Source of the DNA: Pontibacter akesuensis
GTDB taxonomy: Bacteria; Bacteroidota; Bacteroidia; Cytophagales; Hymenobacteraceae
Assembly (NCBI RefSeq): GCF_001611675.1
Contig: NZ_CP014766.1
Span: 3,844,001-3,908,000 of the forward strand
Length of the DNA stretch: 64,000 bases
Direction: 5' to 3'
The notes beneath the pieces were generated by a model. It worked only from the letters and a program-made list of their open reading frames with translations, was not told the DNA's origin and did not search any database. This document shows, piece after piece, positions 1 to 8,964 of this stretch (positions within the stretch are counted from its first letter, which is position 1; each line of letters starts with the position of its first letter). A program made the translations under genes and the position numbers.

Positions 1-42
1 TTTCACTTCGTAGGGTTTGTTATCTATATAGATGGTTGCCAT
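1..42 (-). CDS. nuoG: NADH-quinone oxidoreductase subunit G, N-terminal fragment
   Basis: Only the first 14 codons (MATIYIDNKPYEVK) lie in the window; the rest runs off the left edge. The sequence fits the start of the 2Fe-2S ferredoxin-like domain of NuoG, the iron-sulfur subunit of the complex I peripheral arm. The ATG overlaps the end of nuoF by 19 bases, which suggests translational coupling and supports the start. Identification rests on the short N-terminus plus position directly after nuoF. Confidence 0.8.
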   Translation of the reverse strand, partial: MATIYIDNKPYEVK

Positions 43-1322
43 GCTTTGCTCTTGCTCAAGGGACAGTGGTGTTCGTAGATGTGCCGTTCAAAATCCTCTC
101 TGAAGTATTTCAGAGCGCTCTGCAGGGGTTCCATGGCGCCGGGTGCCAGTGCACAGAAGGTGTTGCCGGGGCCAAGGTATTTGGTATGAAAATCAAGGGT
201 GAGCAGGTGTTCAGGTTTGCCTTCTCCCTTGTCAATAGCCAGTAAAATCTTCTCTACCCAGGGCAGGCCCTCGCGGCATGGCGTGCAGAAACCACACGAT
301 TCCTGCGCAAAGAAATGCTGCAGGTTGTGCACGAAACCAACGGGGCAGGTCTGGTCATCCAGAATAATCATGGTTCCCGTTCCCATCCTGCTGCCAGCTG
401 CCTGAATGGAACCGAAGTCCATGGGCACATCCAGGTGCTCTTCCACCAGGAAATCAGTAGAGGCGCCACCAGGTAGAAGGCCCCTGAACAGGTAACCGTC
501 CTGCATGCCACCGGCATACACTTCCAGCAGTTCCCGAATAGTCACGCCCATCGGCAATTCCCAGCAGCCCGGCGTTTTCACACGGCCGCTTACGCCATAT
601 AGTTTGGTGCCCGCATCCGGGCTTTTGCTTAAGCTTTTGAACCATTCCACACCGTTGTTGAGGATGTGCGGCAGATTACAGAGCGTCTCCACGTTGTTAA
701 CGATAGTTGGTTTTCCGAACAGGCCACTGACCTGCGGGAAGGGAGGTTTGGCTCTGGGGTTGGCGCGCTTGCCTTCCAAGGCATTGAGCAAAGCGGTTTC
801 CTCGCCGCACATGTAGCGCCCGACGCCGGTATGCAGGTGCATCTCCAAATCAAAGCCGGAGCCAAGTATGTTTTTGCCCAGGTAGCCAGCTGCGTGTGCC
901 TCCTGTATGGCCTGGGTGATTTCTCTGGCGGCAAGTCTATAGGCCCAGCGCAGGAAGACGTAGCTTATACTAGCCTGAATGGCATAGGCGGCTACAATCA
1001 TCCCTTCGATGAGCTGGTGTGGGTTGCCCTCCAGCAGTACGCGGTCCTTGAAAGTGCCGGGCTCCATCTCATCGGCGTTGGCCACGAGGTATTTAGGCGT
1101 GGCGGCTTCGGGTCCCATAGGCACAAAGCTCCACTTCAGGCCGGTGTTGAAACCAGCGCCGCCGCGCCCTTTCAGGTTTGAGTCTTTCACCAGGGTCTGC
1201 ACCTCGGCAGGCGTCATCTTCAGGGCTTTGCGCACAGACTGGTAGCCACCTACCTTCTCGTATTCCTTCAGGTTGAGCGGCTTGCGGCCAGGTACAATGT
1301 GTTGGGTAAGCGGCTTCTCCAT
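24..1322 (-). CDS. nuoF: NADH-quinone oxidoreductase subunit F (FMN/NADH-binding)
   Basis: NuoF oxidises NADH with FMN and passes electrons to a 4Fe-4S cluster at the tip of complex I, on the cytoplasmic side. The 432-residue length is normal. The glycine-rich GRGGAGFNTGLKW segment near residues 53-65 is the FMN/NADH-binding motif, and ESCGFCTPCREG near residue 345 gives three cluster cysteines, with the fourth in NTFCALAPGA further on. It lies 15 bases after nuoE and overlaps nuoG, so it is an internal gene of the nuo operon. Nothing appears broken. Confidence 0.97.
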   Translation of the reverse strand: MEKPLTQHIVPGRKPLNLKEYEKVGGYQSVRKALKMTPAEVQTLVKDSNLKGRGGAGFNTGLKWSFVPMGPEAATPKYLVANADEMEPGTFKDRVLLEGNPHQLIEGMIVAAYAIQASISYVFLRWAYRLAAREITQAIQEAHAAGYLGKNILGSGFDLEMHLHTGVGRYMCGEETALLNALEGKRANPRAKPPFPQVSGLFGKPTIVNNVETLCNLPHILNNGVEWFKSLSKSPDAGTKLYGVSGRVKTPGCWELPMGVTIRELLEVYAGGMQDGYLFRGLLPGGASTDFLVEEHLDVPMDFGSIQAAGSRMGTGTMIILDDQTCPVGFVHNLQHFFAQESCGFCTPCREGLPWVEKILLAIDKGEGKPEHLLTLDFHTKYLGPGNTFCALAPGAMEPLQSALKYFREDFERHIYEHHCPLSKSKAWQPSI

Positions 1323-1337
1323 AGGCCCGCTTTGGCT

Positions 1338-1802
1338 TTAGGTATACTTGCTCAGTATCTCATCCAGTTGTTCCACCGTCAGGTTACGGTACAAATCGTT
1401 GTCGATCATCAGGGCGGGGGCACAGTCGCAGGTGCCGAGGCAGCAGTTGGGGAGCAGGGTAAAACGGCCATCTGCTGTAGTCTGGCCGTATTGTATGTTG
1501 AGTGTATCGAAAAGCTGGTCGCGGATGCCTTCGTAGCCCATCACATAGCAGCTGATGCTGTCGCAGACAAGTATAACATGCCGGCCGACAGGTCTCCGGA
1601 AAATCAGGTTGTAAAAAGTCGCCACGCTGTCAAGTTCCGCCGTGGACATGCCCACATACTCGGCCACATCCTGCAGGCTCTCGTCCGACACCCAGCCATG
1701 GCGCTGCTGCACGATTTTCAGCGCCTCAATACAGGCGTTCTTGGGCGAAGGCACCAGCCCGATTTCATGGTCTATCTGATGTTTTTCTTCTGCAGTCAGC
1801 AT
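1338..1802 (-). CDS. nuoE: NADH-quinone oxidoreductase subunit E (2Fe-2S)
   Basis: NuoE is the small thioredoxin-fold 2Fe-2S subunit of the complex I NADH dehydrogenase module. The 154-residue product has an N-terminal helical part and the cluster ligands CDSISC (C-x4-C) and CCLGTC (C-x3-C). It sits immediately before nuoF. Upstream, only 10 bases separate it from an unrelated outer-membrane-like gene, which puts a non-Nuo gene inside the operon. Confidence 0.96.
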   Translation of the reverse strand: MLTAEEKHQIDHEIGLVPSPKNACIEALKIVQQRHGWVSDESLQDVAEYVGMSTAELDSVATFYNLIFRRPVGRHVILVCDSISCYVMGYEGIRDQLFDTLNIQYGQTTADGRFTLLPNCCLGTCDCAPALMIDNDLYRNLTVEQLDEILSKYT

Positions 1803-1812
1803 AGGTGTTGGT

Positions 1813-2595
1813 TTAGTTGCTGCTATTCTTTTCTTTCCTGTTGAAGTTTAAGCCGGCTGCCACTCCAACATCTAAGCCGGAGAGCGTGACCTTGGTAGCG
1901 CTAAATTCTGATCGTTGCATATCCGGTAGTGGTGTGCCTCCCTCATGCTCCACTACAAAAGGTCCGATCCTGGACTTAGGCGCCCACCTAGCCGTTGTGT
2001 TCAGGGCCAGGAACCATGATTTTCTCTGTACCAGTTGCAGAGAGTAACCCGCATTCAAGCCCGGTATAATATTCCTGTACTTCTCATGGTTTGAGTAAGG
2101 GTGCGTATCTTCTACTTCATGTAAGAAAAAGACTGGTCCAAGGCTTAGATTATGTCTTCTTTCTTTCAGGCTGATGATGTAGTTGGCCGCTACCTGGTGC
2201 AGCCGACTCCTTAGTGTCAGGTAGTTACCAATGCCACGGCTATCGAATCCGCTCACTTCCGTCACATCGGCGAATCCGAGGTTCAGCGAGAAACTTCTCT
2301 TTTCATTTATAAAATAGGCGGCTTCCAACCTTAAAACTGGGATTCGCATTTTTTCCGGGTACTCCTGGCCATCCGAAAACCACCCCCCATAACTGCTGTC
2401 ACCAAAGCCGGAGTCTTTCATATGCTCCATCAGGTCTTTTGTGGGCCCGGCTACTCCTATGCCTGTATAAAGCGCAATGTGAAACTTGGGCGTGGTGCCA
2501 GAGGCCACCCCATGCTGATCTGCAGCCTGCTGTGCCTTTACTCCACAGAGGAGAAAGAAGAAAGAAAGCATCAGTATCGTAACTTTTTTTAGCAT
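1813..2595 (-). CDS. Secreted beta-barrel-like protein of unknown function inside the nuo operon
   Basis: I do not recognise a named family. The 260-residue product starts with a Sec signal peptide (hydrophobic core, then GVKAQQ). The rest has alternating hydrophobic and polar residues with aromatics, such as LRLEAAYFI and LSLGPVFFLHE, typical of Bacteroidota outer-membrane beta-barrels. It lies between nuoCD (37 bases upstream) and nuoE (10 bases downstream) on the same strand, so it is probably co-transcribed with complex I genes. Nothing in the sequence links it to complex I function; it may be a passenger. Confidence 0.7.
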   Translation of the reverse strand: MLKKVTILMLSFFFLLCGVKAQQAADQHGVASGTTPKFHIALYTGIGVAGPTKDLMEHMKDSGFGDSSYGGWFSDGQEYPEKMRIPVLRLEAAYFINEKRSFSLNLGFADVTEVSGFDSRGIGNYLTLRSRLHQVAANYIISLKERRHNLSLGPVFFLHEVEDTHPYSNHEKYRNIIPGLNAGYSLQLVQRKSWFLALNTTARWAPKSRIGPFVVEHEGGTPLPDMQRSEFSATKVTLSGLDVGVAAGLNFNRKEKNSSN

Positions 2596-2632
2596 TTGCT
2601 TCTACTTGTGTCTATGCCTTCATACTTCCTCA

Positions 2633-4381
2633 TTACCTGTCAATGTCTGCCAGCACATAATCCATCGCCCCAAGTATGGACAGCAAATCCGCGACTGTAT
2701 AGCCCTTCGTTATATAGGGCAGCATCTGCATGTGCGGAAACGAGGGGGTGCGGATGCGCAGGCGGTAGGGTGATGTGTTGCCGTCGCTCATGACATAGTA
2801 GCCGTTGGCGCCTTTGGTCGCCTCAATGCAACTCATGGCTTCCCCAGGGGGCATCACAGGACCCCAACTCACTCCTAAAAAGTGGGTGATCAGCGTTTCA
2901 ATATCGTGCATTGTGTGCTTCTTGATGGGCGGCGTGGTGAGCGGATGATCCGCTTTATACGGCCCTCCCGGCATGTTTTTCAGACACTGGTCTATGATGC
3001 GCAGGCTCTGGCGCATCTCGGCCACGCGCACCACAGCGCGGTCGTAGCAATCGCCGTTTGCAGCGGTGGGCACTTCAAAATCAAACAATTCGTAGCCAGA
3101 GTAAGGCTGCTTTTTACGGAAATCCCAGTCGAAGCCGCAGGCACGCAGGTTTGGCCCGGTCACGCCCCACTCAATGGCTTCGGCTGTCGTGAAAATGCCA
3201 ATACCTTTAGTGCGGGCCTTGAACAGGCTGTTCTTCATCACCATGTTGTCATACTCCTTCAGCCTTTTTGGGAAGTAGTCGAGGAAGTTCTGCACCAGTA
3301 ATTCCCAGCCTTTAGGCAGGTCCTGCGCTACTCCGCCAATGCGGAACCAGTTCGGGTGCATGCGGCCGCCCGTCACCGCTTCCACGATGTCGAAGATTTT
3401 CTCTCTGTCGGTGAACATGTAAAACACGGGCGAGAGCTGGCCCACGTCCTGCGCAAATGTGCCGTACCACACCAGGTGGCTGGCAATGCGGAAAAGTTCG
3501 CACAGCATCACCCGAATCACCTTCACCCGCTCCGGCACCTGGATTCCGGCCAGTTTTTCAACCGCCAGCAAGTAGGCAAGGTTGTTCATCACCCCACCCA
3601 GGTAATCCACGCGGTCGGTGTAGGGAAGGTAGGTGTGCCACGACTGGCGCTCGGCCATTTTCTCCTGCCCCCGGTGGTGGAAACCAATATCCGGGATGGC
3701 ATCCACAATATCCTCCCCATCCAGCTGCAGCACAATGCGCAGCACCCCGTGCGTGCCCGGGTGCTGCGGACCGATGTTGAGGAACATAAAATCACTGTTG
3801 TCGCTTTCCCGCTTCAGGCCCCACTCTTCCGGCTTAAACTGCAGCGCTGACTGCTCCAAATCAATTTTATCATCATACAGGGCAAAAGGTCCCATTTCGG
3901 TGGCGCGGGCTGGGTGCTCCTTGCGCAGCGGGTGGCCGACCCAGGTGCGGGGCATCAGGATGCGGTACAGGTGCGGGTGGCCTTCAAAGCGGATGCCGAA
4001 CATATCATATACCTCGCGCTCGTACCAGTTGGCGTTGGCCCAAAGTGTGTTTATGCTCGGTACCACCGGAAATTCATCACGATAGCCCACCTTCAGCCGG
4101 ATAAAGCTGTTGCGGTGGAAGGAGAAGAGGTGGTAGATGATGGTGAAAGCGTAGGGAATATGGCCGTTGTCAGGTTTGCGTGTCCGCTCGTCGGTGGCCG
4201 TCAGATCGTAGAGCAGGAGGTAAGGCTGGGAGATTTCCTTTTTCAGGTACGTCAGCACCTCCACGATTTTGCCGTGCGGCATCCAGAGGGTGAGAATCTC
4301 ATCCTTAGTCGTTTGCGGGGTGAAGGTGTCGGCCCCAAACCGCGACTGTAACTGCTCCAATGTGCCGCTTACGTTTTCCAT
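2633..4381 (-). CDS. nuoCD: NADH-quinone oxidoreductase subunits C and D, fused
   Basis: This is a fused 30 kDa (NuoC) and 49 kDa (NuoD) subunit of the complex I quinone module. Residues about 1-180 are NuoC-like ([20 protein letters not shown], then HPLRKE). Residues about 195-582 are NuoD-like, with [14 protein letters not shown] opening the quinone-cavity part and the C-terminal DIDR ending. The 582-residue length agrees with NuoCD fusions. It is followed by the barrel-like gene and nuoE and preceded by a DUF4242 gene and nuoB. Confidence 0.96.
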   Translation of the reverse strand: MENVSGTLEQLQSRFGADTFTPQTTKDEILTLWMPHGKIVEVLTYLKKEISQPYLLLYDLTATDERTRKPDNGHIPYAFTIIYHLFSFHRNSFIRLKVGYRDEFPVVPSINTLWANANWYEREVYDMFGIRFEGHPHLYRILMPRTWVGHPLRKEHPARATEMGPFALYDDKIDLEQSALQFKPEEWGLKRESDNSDFMFLNIGPQHPGTHGVLRIVLQLDGEDIVDAIPDIGFHHRGQEKMAERQSWHTYLPYTDRVDYLGGVMNNLAYLLAVEKLAGIQVPERVKVIRVMLCELFRIASHLVWYGTFAQDVGQLSPVFYMFTDREKIFDIVEAVTGGRMHPNWFRIGGVAQDLPKGWELLVQNFLDYFPKRLKEYDNMVMKNSLFKARTKGIGIFTTAEAIEWGVTGPNLRACGFDWDFRKKQPYSGYELFDFEVPTAANGDCYDRAVVRVAEMRQSLRIIDQCLKNMPGGPYKADHPLTTPPIKKHTMHDIETLITHFLGVSWGPVMPPGEAMSCIEATKGANGYYVMSDGNTSPYRLRIRTPSFPHMQMLPYITKGYTVADLLSILGAMDYVLADIDR

Positions 4382-4490
4382 GTCAGGAATTATAAATGCC
4401 CGAAAATTGCTACCTCATGTGATGCTACGCTCTGTTTGTGTTGTGGTCAATGCTTTTACTCTTAATACCTGGGGTATGCTGTTTCTTAAG

Positions 4491-4766
4491 TTAGTGCTCT
4501 GCTGTAACCGGATCAATGATGGCTTTTACTTCACTGACGCTGTTTGCGGGAAAACCGCCTTGCCTGGCGTGCTCCCGTACCATCTCCTCGTTTGGAGCAT
4601 TATAAATGCAATAGACCTTATCTCCTGTCACATAGCTATGCACCCACTGAATCTGCGGGCCTAGGTTATTTAACACGCCACAGGAAGTCTGTGCAACGCC
4701 TTTTAGTTCTTCGGCAGAAAGTTTGCCAGCGCCGGGAATTTCCCGCTCAATTACATACTTCGGCAT
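4491..4766 (-). CDS. DUF4242 family small protein within the nuo operon
   Basis: The 91-residue protein starts MPKYVIEREIPGAG and keeps the ferredoxin-like DUF4242 pattern: VIER near the start, a central WVHSYVTGDKVYCIY segment, and NEEMVREHARQGGFP. Some DUF4242 proteins (SCO4226 type) bind nickel; that function is not shown here. I start it at the second methionine because the upstream five residues do not fit the family. It lies between nuoB and nuoCD on the same strand, an unusual position. Confidence 0.75.
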   Translation of the reverse strand: MPKYVIEREIPGAGKLSAEELKGVAQTSCGVLNNLGPQIQWVHSYVTGDKVYCIYNAPNEEMVREHARQGGFPANSVSEVKAIIDPVTAEH

Positions 4767-4880
4767 AGTTTTAAAAATCAAATGTTACTTACTTCTCTAT
4801 ACTTTTGCTGTGCGTATTGCAAACCAGAGAGAAAAGAGGCATACATTTTTTAACTCTCCACTCTCTGACTCTTTAACTTT

Positions 4881-5519
4881 CTATATTTCATCGGGCGTGC
4901 GGAACTCCGTCATGTTAGCTCGTGCTTCCTGCCGTCTTTCCCGCACATCTATTTTGTCTGGCCTGATAACGCCCTGCTCACCGATTGTCCAACTCAACGG
5001 CCGCCTTTCTTTTCCCACTGACTCTGACAGCAGCAACAGGCCTTCCATGAAGGCATCGGGACGGGGAGGGCAGCCGGGTACGTACACATCAACCGGAAGA
5101 AATTTATCCACGCCCTGCACCACACTATAGATATCGAACATACCACCGGAATTGGCACAGGAACCCATCGAAATTACCCAGCGCGGTTCCATCATCTGCT
5201 CATGCAGCCGCTTGATGATGGGGGCCATTTTGATGAAAACGGTGCCGGCAATGATCATCACATCGGCCTCGCGCGGCGTTCCGCGTATTACCTCTGCCCC
5301 GAAGCGGGCCAGATCATACTTGGGCGTCATGCTGGTGGCCATTTCCACGAAGCAGCAGGAGAGGCCGAAGTGGAAGGGCCACATGGAATTTTTCCGGCCC
5401 CAGGCCAGCAGATCCTGCATGGTACTGAGGACCATGCTCTGCTGCACTGTCTCCTCATAGGAACTGGTGCCACTGGTTGCACGCGCAGGATCATCGGGTT
5501 TACTTAGCCACCACTTCAT
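4881..5519 (-). CDS. nuoB: NADH-quinone oxidoreductase subunit B (cluster N2)
   Basis: NuoB (PSST) holds the terminal 4Fe-4S cluster N2 that reduces quinone. All four ligands are visible: the tandem cysteines in [10 protein letters not shown], the cysteine in [10 protein letters not shown] and the one in [10 protein letters not shown]. The 212-residue length includes a short polar N-terminal extension (about 30 residues) before the conserved core. It lies 94 bases after nuoA and upstream of the DUF4242 gene. Confidence 0.97.
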   Translation of the reverse strand: MKWWLSKPDDPARATSGTSSYEETVQQSMVLSTMQDLLAWGRKNSMWPFHFGLSCCFVEMATSMTPKYDLARFGAEVIRGTPREADVMIIAGTVFIKMAPIIKRLHEQMMEPRWVISMGSCANSGGMFDIYSVVQGVDKFLPVDVYVPGCPPRPDAFMEGLLLLSESVGKERRPLSWTIGEQGVIRPDKIDVRERRQEARANMTEFRTPDEI

Positions 5520-5613
5520 AGGCTTTTTTCGTTAGTCGTTGTTCGTTTATCGTGTTCGGGTAAGATGCCAGCGAAAATCCTTACGCCTTTATTTCAATGT
5601 CTCTTGTCCAAAA

Positions 5614-6045
5614 TTAAGCGGGTGGCTGCTGTGTCAGGCGTTTGTAAGCCTTCAGTATCTTGTTGCCGTCAGGGCCAAAATCCAGGGCACCGTTGCGCCA
5701 CTCATAGATGAGCACCACCACCAGCATCAGCATAAACACGGCGACGCCAGCGTAGCCGTACCAGCCCAGTTCCCGGAAAGCAATGGCCCAGGCAAGTATA
5801 AATACCGTCTCCACATCAAATATCACAAAGAGCATGGCCACCAAGTAAAACTGCGAGGAGAAGCGCATGCGGGCTGACCCCGCGCTTAGGATTCCTCCTT
5901 CGTACGGCTCGCCGGTGGCGCGCTGGTTATGGCGCTGGCCCAACACGTAGGACAGACCAAGTATGATGCCCACCAGGCTTAGCACAATGGCGCCATAGAC
6001 TACCATGGGCCATAGTATGGTCGCGTTTTCCTCTGAAGCGTACAT
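5614..6045 (-). CDS. nuoA: NADH-quinone oxidoreductase subunit A
   Basis: NuoA is a three-helix inner-membrane subunit of complex I near the quinone site. The 143-residue protein shows three hydrophobic helices (about residues 13-34, 69-93 and 96-115), with a loop containing the YEGGI segment and the conserved FDVETVF acidic motif at the start of helix 2. It is the first nuo gene of this operon, 81 bases after the CBS gene. Confidence 0.95.
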   Translation of the reverse strand: MYASEENATILWPMVVYGAIVLSLVGIILGLSYVLGQRHNQRATGEPYEGGILSAGSARMRFSSQFYLVAMLFVIFDVETVFILAWAIAFRELGWYGYAGVAVFMLMLVVVLIYEWRNGALDFGPDGNKILKAYKRLTQQPPA

Positions 6046-6126
6046 ATGCCTTCTCGCCTCCCTGCGAATAGCTGGTTGATAAAAGGTTAAGCTGTAATAT
6101 GATATTCGGTGTTGCTGCCTTCAGCT

Positions 6127-6558
6127 TTAATGGCCTGTGATGTAGTGTTCGAGGTTCTCGATGATATACTTCTGTTCCTCAATTATGTACTTCACAATGT
6201 CTCCTATGGAAATCAGCCCGACCAGCCTGTTGTCTTCCAGTACCGGTAAATGGCGGATATAGCGCTTTGTCATGATCGACATGCATTCCTCCACTGATAC
6301 ATCCGGTGTTACGGTGACCGGGTGTTCGCTCATAATATCGCGGATGAAGGTGTCTTTGGATGACTTCCCCTTCAGCATCACTTTCCGGGCATAGTCCCGT
6401 TCAGTGAAGATGCCCGCGAATTTCCCATTATCCATCACCAAAAGAGAACCCACGTCCTTTTCTACCATCAATTCGAGCGCGCGGTAAACAGTTGCGTTAG
6501 GATCTATAGAAAACGCTTGGTTGCCTTTTTTCTGTAGAATGTGCCTGACTTTACCCAT
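6127..6558 (-). CDS. CBS-domain pair protein
   Basis: A 143-residue soluble protein made of two CBS motifs: residues about 10-65 (RALELMVEKDVGSLLVMDNG, then GIFTERDYARK) and about 75-130 (VSVEECMSIMTKRYIRHLPV, then GLISIGDIVKY). Such stand-alone pairs usually bind adenosyl ligands; the ligand cannot be told here. A purine-rich AAGGGAGG lies just before the ATG. It is on the same strand as nuoA and could be the first gene of that transcript, though a separate promoter is possible. Confidence 0.9.
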   Translation of the reverse strand: MGKVRHILQKKGNQAFSIDPNATVYRALELMVEKDVGSLLVMDNGKFAGIFTERDYARKVMLKGKSSKDTFIRDIMSEHPVTVTPDVSVEECMSIMTKRYIRHLPVLEDNRLVGLISIGDIVKYIIEEQKYIIENLEHYITGH

Positions 6559-6861
6559 ACGGCCTCCCTTTCCCTTAAAATGAGCTAATATTTTAATCTT
6601 CAGGTAATTATACGAAATAAATTAAAATAAGCCTAACTTTTATAAAAAAAATGTTATACAGTTATATTATGATGTGGAAAGCTAAATAAAGGCTATTTCG
6701 GCATGTGCAGCGGTATAGTTTTGAGTAGGAGCACCTCCTTGCAATTCTGATTAAGGAAGAATTTAATAGACCCGAATAGTGGTTACAAGAAGTATAATAA
6801 TTTTTGATTATAAAACTTTCAGTAACTATTGAAAGTATATGGAAATATACTACATTTGAGC
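6559..6861 (+). other. Intergenic region between divergent CBS and GbsR genes
   Basis: About 300 AT-rich bases without a gene. It should hold the promoters of the CBS/nuo genes (minus) and the GbsR gene (plus). The only clear element is the palindrome at 6815-6836. A frame open from a TTG at 6829 continues into the regulator, but it would start inside the operator, so I do not use it. Confidence 0.5.
6815..6836. promoter_or_regulatory. Palindromic operator upstream of the GbsR regulator
   Basis: The 22-base sequence ACTTTCAGTA / ACTATTGAAAGT is an imperfect palindrome. Its core, TTTC-A(G/A)TAA(C/T)TATT-GAAA, recurs as a perfect palindrome at 7387-7404 in front of the next operon. Two copies flanking a MarR-type regulator are best read as its own binding sites; this is inference. 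Confidence 0.7.
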
Positions 6862-7368
6862 ATGGAACTGGAAGAAGGAAAAGAGAAATTCATACAAGCC
6901 TGGGGAACATTGGGGTCGAGTTGGGGCATTAACCGCACCATGGCTCAGGTTCACGCCCTTTTGCTGATCTCACCCGATTCCCTGAGCACGGAGGATGTGA
7001 TGCAGGAGCTAAATGTATCACGCGGAAATGCCAACATGAACCTGCGCGCCCTGATGGACTGGGGCTTGATCAGCAAGGAGCTAAGACCGGGGGAGCGGAA
7101 AGAATATTTCGTTGCCGAAAAAGATATGTGGAAGGTGGCCAAACAGGTTATCCGGGAGCGCCGCAAGCGTGAACTGGAGCCGATGCTGCGCATATTAGAG
7201 GAACTTAAGCAGGTGGAAGGCAGTAAAGGGGACCGCGATGCAGAAGCGTTTACCCAAGCCATCAGCAACCTGTATGACTTGTCGGCTAAGGCAGATAAAA
7301 CCTTGGATACGATGCTGCGGGCAGATGAGCACTGGTTCCTGAGCTCCTTTATGAAGCTGATGCGCTGA
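6862..7368 (+). CDS. GbsR/MarR family transcriptional regulator
   Basis: A 168-residue winged-helix regulator. The segment MAQVHALLLISPDSLSTEDVMQELNVSRGNANMNLRALMDWGLI (here described in part) is the DNA-binding helix-turn-helix, followed by the wing ELRPGERKEYF and a long C-terminal helical dimerisation part. I choose the ATG at 6862 over an upstream TTG because that one lies within the operator palindrome. It sits 62 bases before the DCC/DUF2071 operon, with matching palindromes before both units, so it probably represses itself and that operon. Confidence 0.88.
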   Translation: MELEEGKEKFIQAWGTLGSSWGINRTMAQVHALLLISPDSLSTEDVMQELNVSRGNANMNLRALMDWGLISKELRPGERKEYFVAEKDMWKVAKQVIRERRKRELEPMLRILEELKQVEGSKGDRDAEAFTQAISNLYDLSAKADKTLDTMLRADEHWFLSSFMKLMR

Positions 7369-7386
7369 TTTTTTTTGATCTATATG

Positions 7387-7404
7387 TTTCAATAATTATT
7401 GAAA
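7387..7404. promoter_or_regulatory. Perfect 18-bp palindromic operator before the DCC operon
   Basis: TTTCAATAATTATTGAAA is its own reverse complement and matches the operator at 6815-6836. It lies 26 bases before the DCC gene start, a position that would block transcription of that operon. The sole nearby candidate binder is the GbsR-type protein. Confidence 0.75.
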
Positions 7405-7430
7405 GTTCAATAAGTTAAACGGGTTATACA

Positions 7431-8267
7431 ATGGAAAACAAGTTGATTATCTACGACAGCAACTGCAACGTTTGCGTTGGTCTCCGCGACATGATGCTTA
7501 TACTTGGTCTGGTGGAGCAAAACGAGTGCCTGGCCTACACGGCGATGGACGCGCAGCTAAAGCAGAAAGTAAGTGCAGAGCGCTTCCGGAACGAAATGGC
7601 ATTGATTGACACCAGGGGAGGGGAGACACTCTACGGCGCAGACGGCGTATCGTATGTTTTCGCTGATAAGGTTCGACTCCTTGGGCCATTGTTCCGTTTC
7701 AAGCCCTTTTTTCTACTGTTTCGGTTTCTCTACAAAACATTGGCTTATAACCGCTATATAGTTGCGCCGCCAAAGCAGCAGGCCATTGCCTGCGACTGCT
7801 ATCCCGAGGCGGCCACGGCCTACAGGATCAGCTTTATCTCTATTACGGTGCTGACTGCTGTTATCCTGACAGCGCTGTTTGGTGCTTCTGTACATAAGGC
7901 ACTCGGTGTCGCGCCACTGGCTGGCGCGGTGCAACTGCTGCTCATTGCCGGCACCGGATGGGTTATTCAGATAATTCTGGCCGCACTTACGCTGCAGCGG
8001 CAACAAGTACTGGATTACGTGGGCCACCTGGGTACCATCATGGTGGCAGGCCTGCTGGTGCTTGTTCCTTCTATAGTGTTTTACTCGTTGAGTGGCATCC
8101 TCTTTTATCCTTTGCCTATACTTAGTGTGGCCTGCAGCAGCGGCCTGATGGCTTACCTGCACTACCAACGGATTCAGTATCTGGGTCTGCCACAACGCTG
8201 GACGCTGCAGTGGTTCCTGCTGCTTCAGGTTACGGCAGCTTTATGGCTTTTATACTTTCAACTTTAA
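7431..8267 (+). CDS. DCC-family (DUF393) thiol-disulfide oxidoreductase with membrane helices
   Basis: The N-terminal ~110 residues carry the DCC motif (YDSNCNVCVG, cysteines 12 and 15), the thioredoxin-like DUF393 fold. After about residue 130 come several hydrophobic helices, so this is a DCC domain fused to a membrane domain of 278 residues in total. The redox substrate is unknown. It is the first gene of an operon with DUF2071 (10 bases downstream) and a NAD(P)-binding protein, under the 7387 operator. Confidence 0.85.
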   Translation: MENKLIIYDSNCNVCVGLRDMMLILGLVEQNECLAYTAMDAQLKQKVSAERFRNEMALIDTRGGETLYGADGVSYVFADKVRLLGPLFRFKPFFLLFRFLYKTLAYNRYIVAPPKQQAIACDCYPEAATAYRISFISITVLTAVILTALFGASVHKALGVAPLAGAVQLLLIAGTGWVIQIILAALTLQRQQVLDYVGHLGTIMVAGLLVLVPSIVFYSLSGILFYPLPILSVACSSGLMAYLHYQRIQYLGLPQRWTLQWFLLLQVTAALWLLYFQL

Positions 8268-8277
8268 TCCTGATCTC

Positions 8278-8964
8278 ATGGAAATGCTAAAGAAACTTCC
8301 GATCAAGTATGTAGGCGAACTGCACCAGGTGCGCCTGATTAACTTTTCGGTTGACAAGGAGGAGGTGTTGCCCTACTTGCCGGAAGGGCTGGAGGTGCGC
8401 GACTACAACGGCCGGGCCTTGATTTCTATGGTGAACGTAAAGCTCCGTAACATGCGGCCTGATTTTATGCCCAAAGCGCTTCATTTTGACTACCAGCACA
8501 TCGGTTTCAGGCTTTTGATTGATGACGCGCTTTATAGTGACGGTGCTGCAAAGGGCATCTTCTTTCTGCGCTCTTTTACCGAGAAAGAACTAATGGTGCA
8601 GGGAGGCAGCTGGTTTACGAATTATAAGCTGGAGAAGGCAAGTATAACCAACGCCGGTGATACATTTGAACTGAGGCAGGGAAGCAGTTACCTGAATTAT
8701 AAACTGGGAGATGAAGCTCAGCCAAAGGCAAATCCGGAGCTGAAGGAAATGGTTGGAGCGTTGGACAGGGCTTACTCTTATATAGATAAGGAGCTGGTCA
8801 GGGTGCGGATTATGCGGGAGCGCTGGCCCATTGAGTGGGTGACCTGTACCGGCTTCGAAACAAACTTTTTCCAGACGGCCAGGTTCGAAGGGGCTTTTCA
8901 GGTACGGGGGATGATTCCGTACCAGTGGTTGCCACCAAAACCCGTTGCCACATGCGTATTGTAG
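8278..8964 (+). CDS. DUF2071 (YqjF-like) protein
   Basis: The 228-residue protein has the DUF2071 pattern: an early VRLINFSVDKEEVLPYLPEGLEV, a central FLRSFTEKELMV-type strand region, and a C-terminal TARFEGAFQVRGMIPYQWLPPK. Members such as Bacillus YqjF are of unknown biochemical role. The gene overlaps the next one by 13 bases, so the two are likely translationally coupled, and it follows the DCC gene closely. Confidence 0.85.
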   Translation: MEMLKKLPIKYVGELHQVRLINFSVDKEEVLPYLPEGLEVRDYNGRALISMVNVKLRNMRPDFMPKALHFDYQHIGFRLLIDDALYSDGAAKGIFFLRSFTEKELMVQGGSWFTNYKLEKASITNAGDTFELRQGSSYLNYKLGDEAQPKANPELKEMVGALDRAYSYIDKELVRVRIMRERWPIEWVTCTGFETNFFQTARFEGAFQVRGMIPYQWLPPKPVATCVL

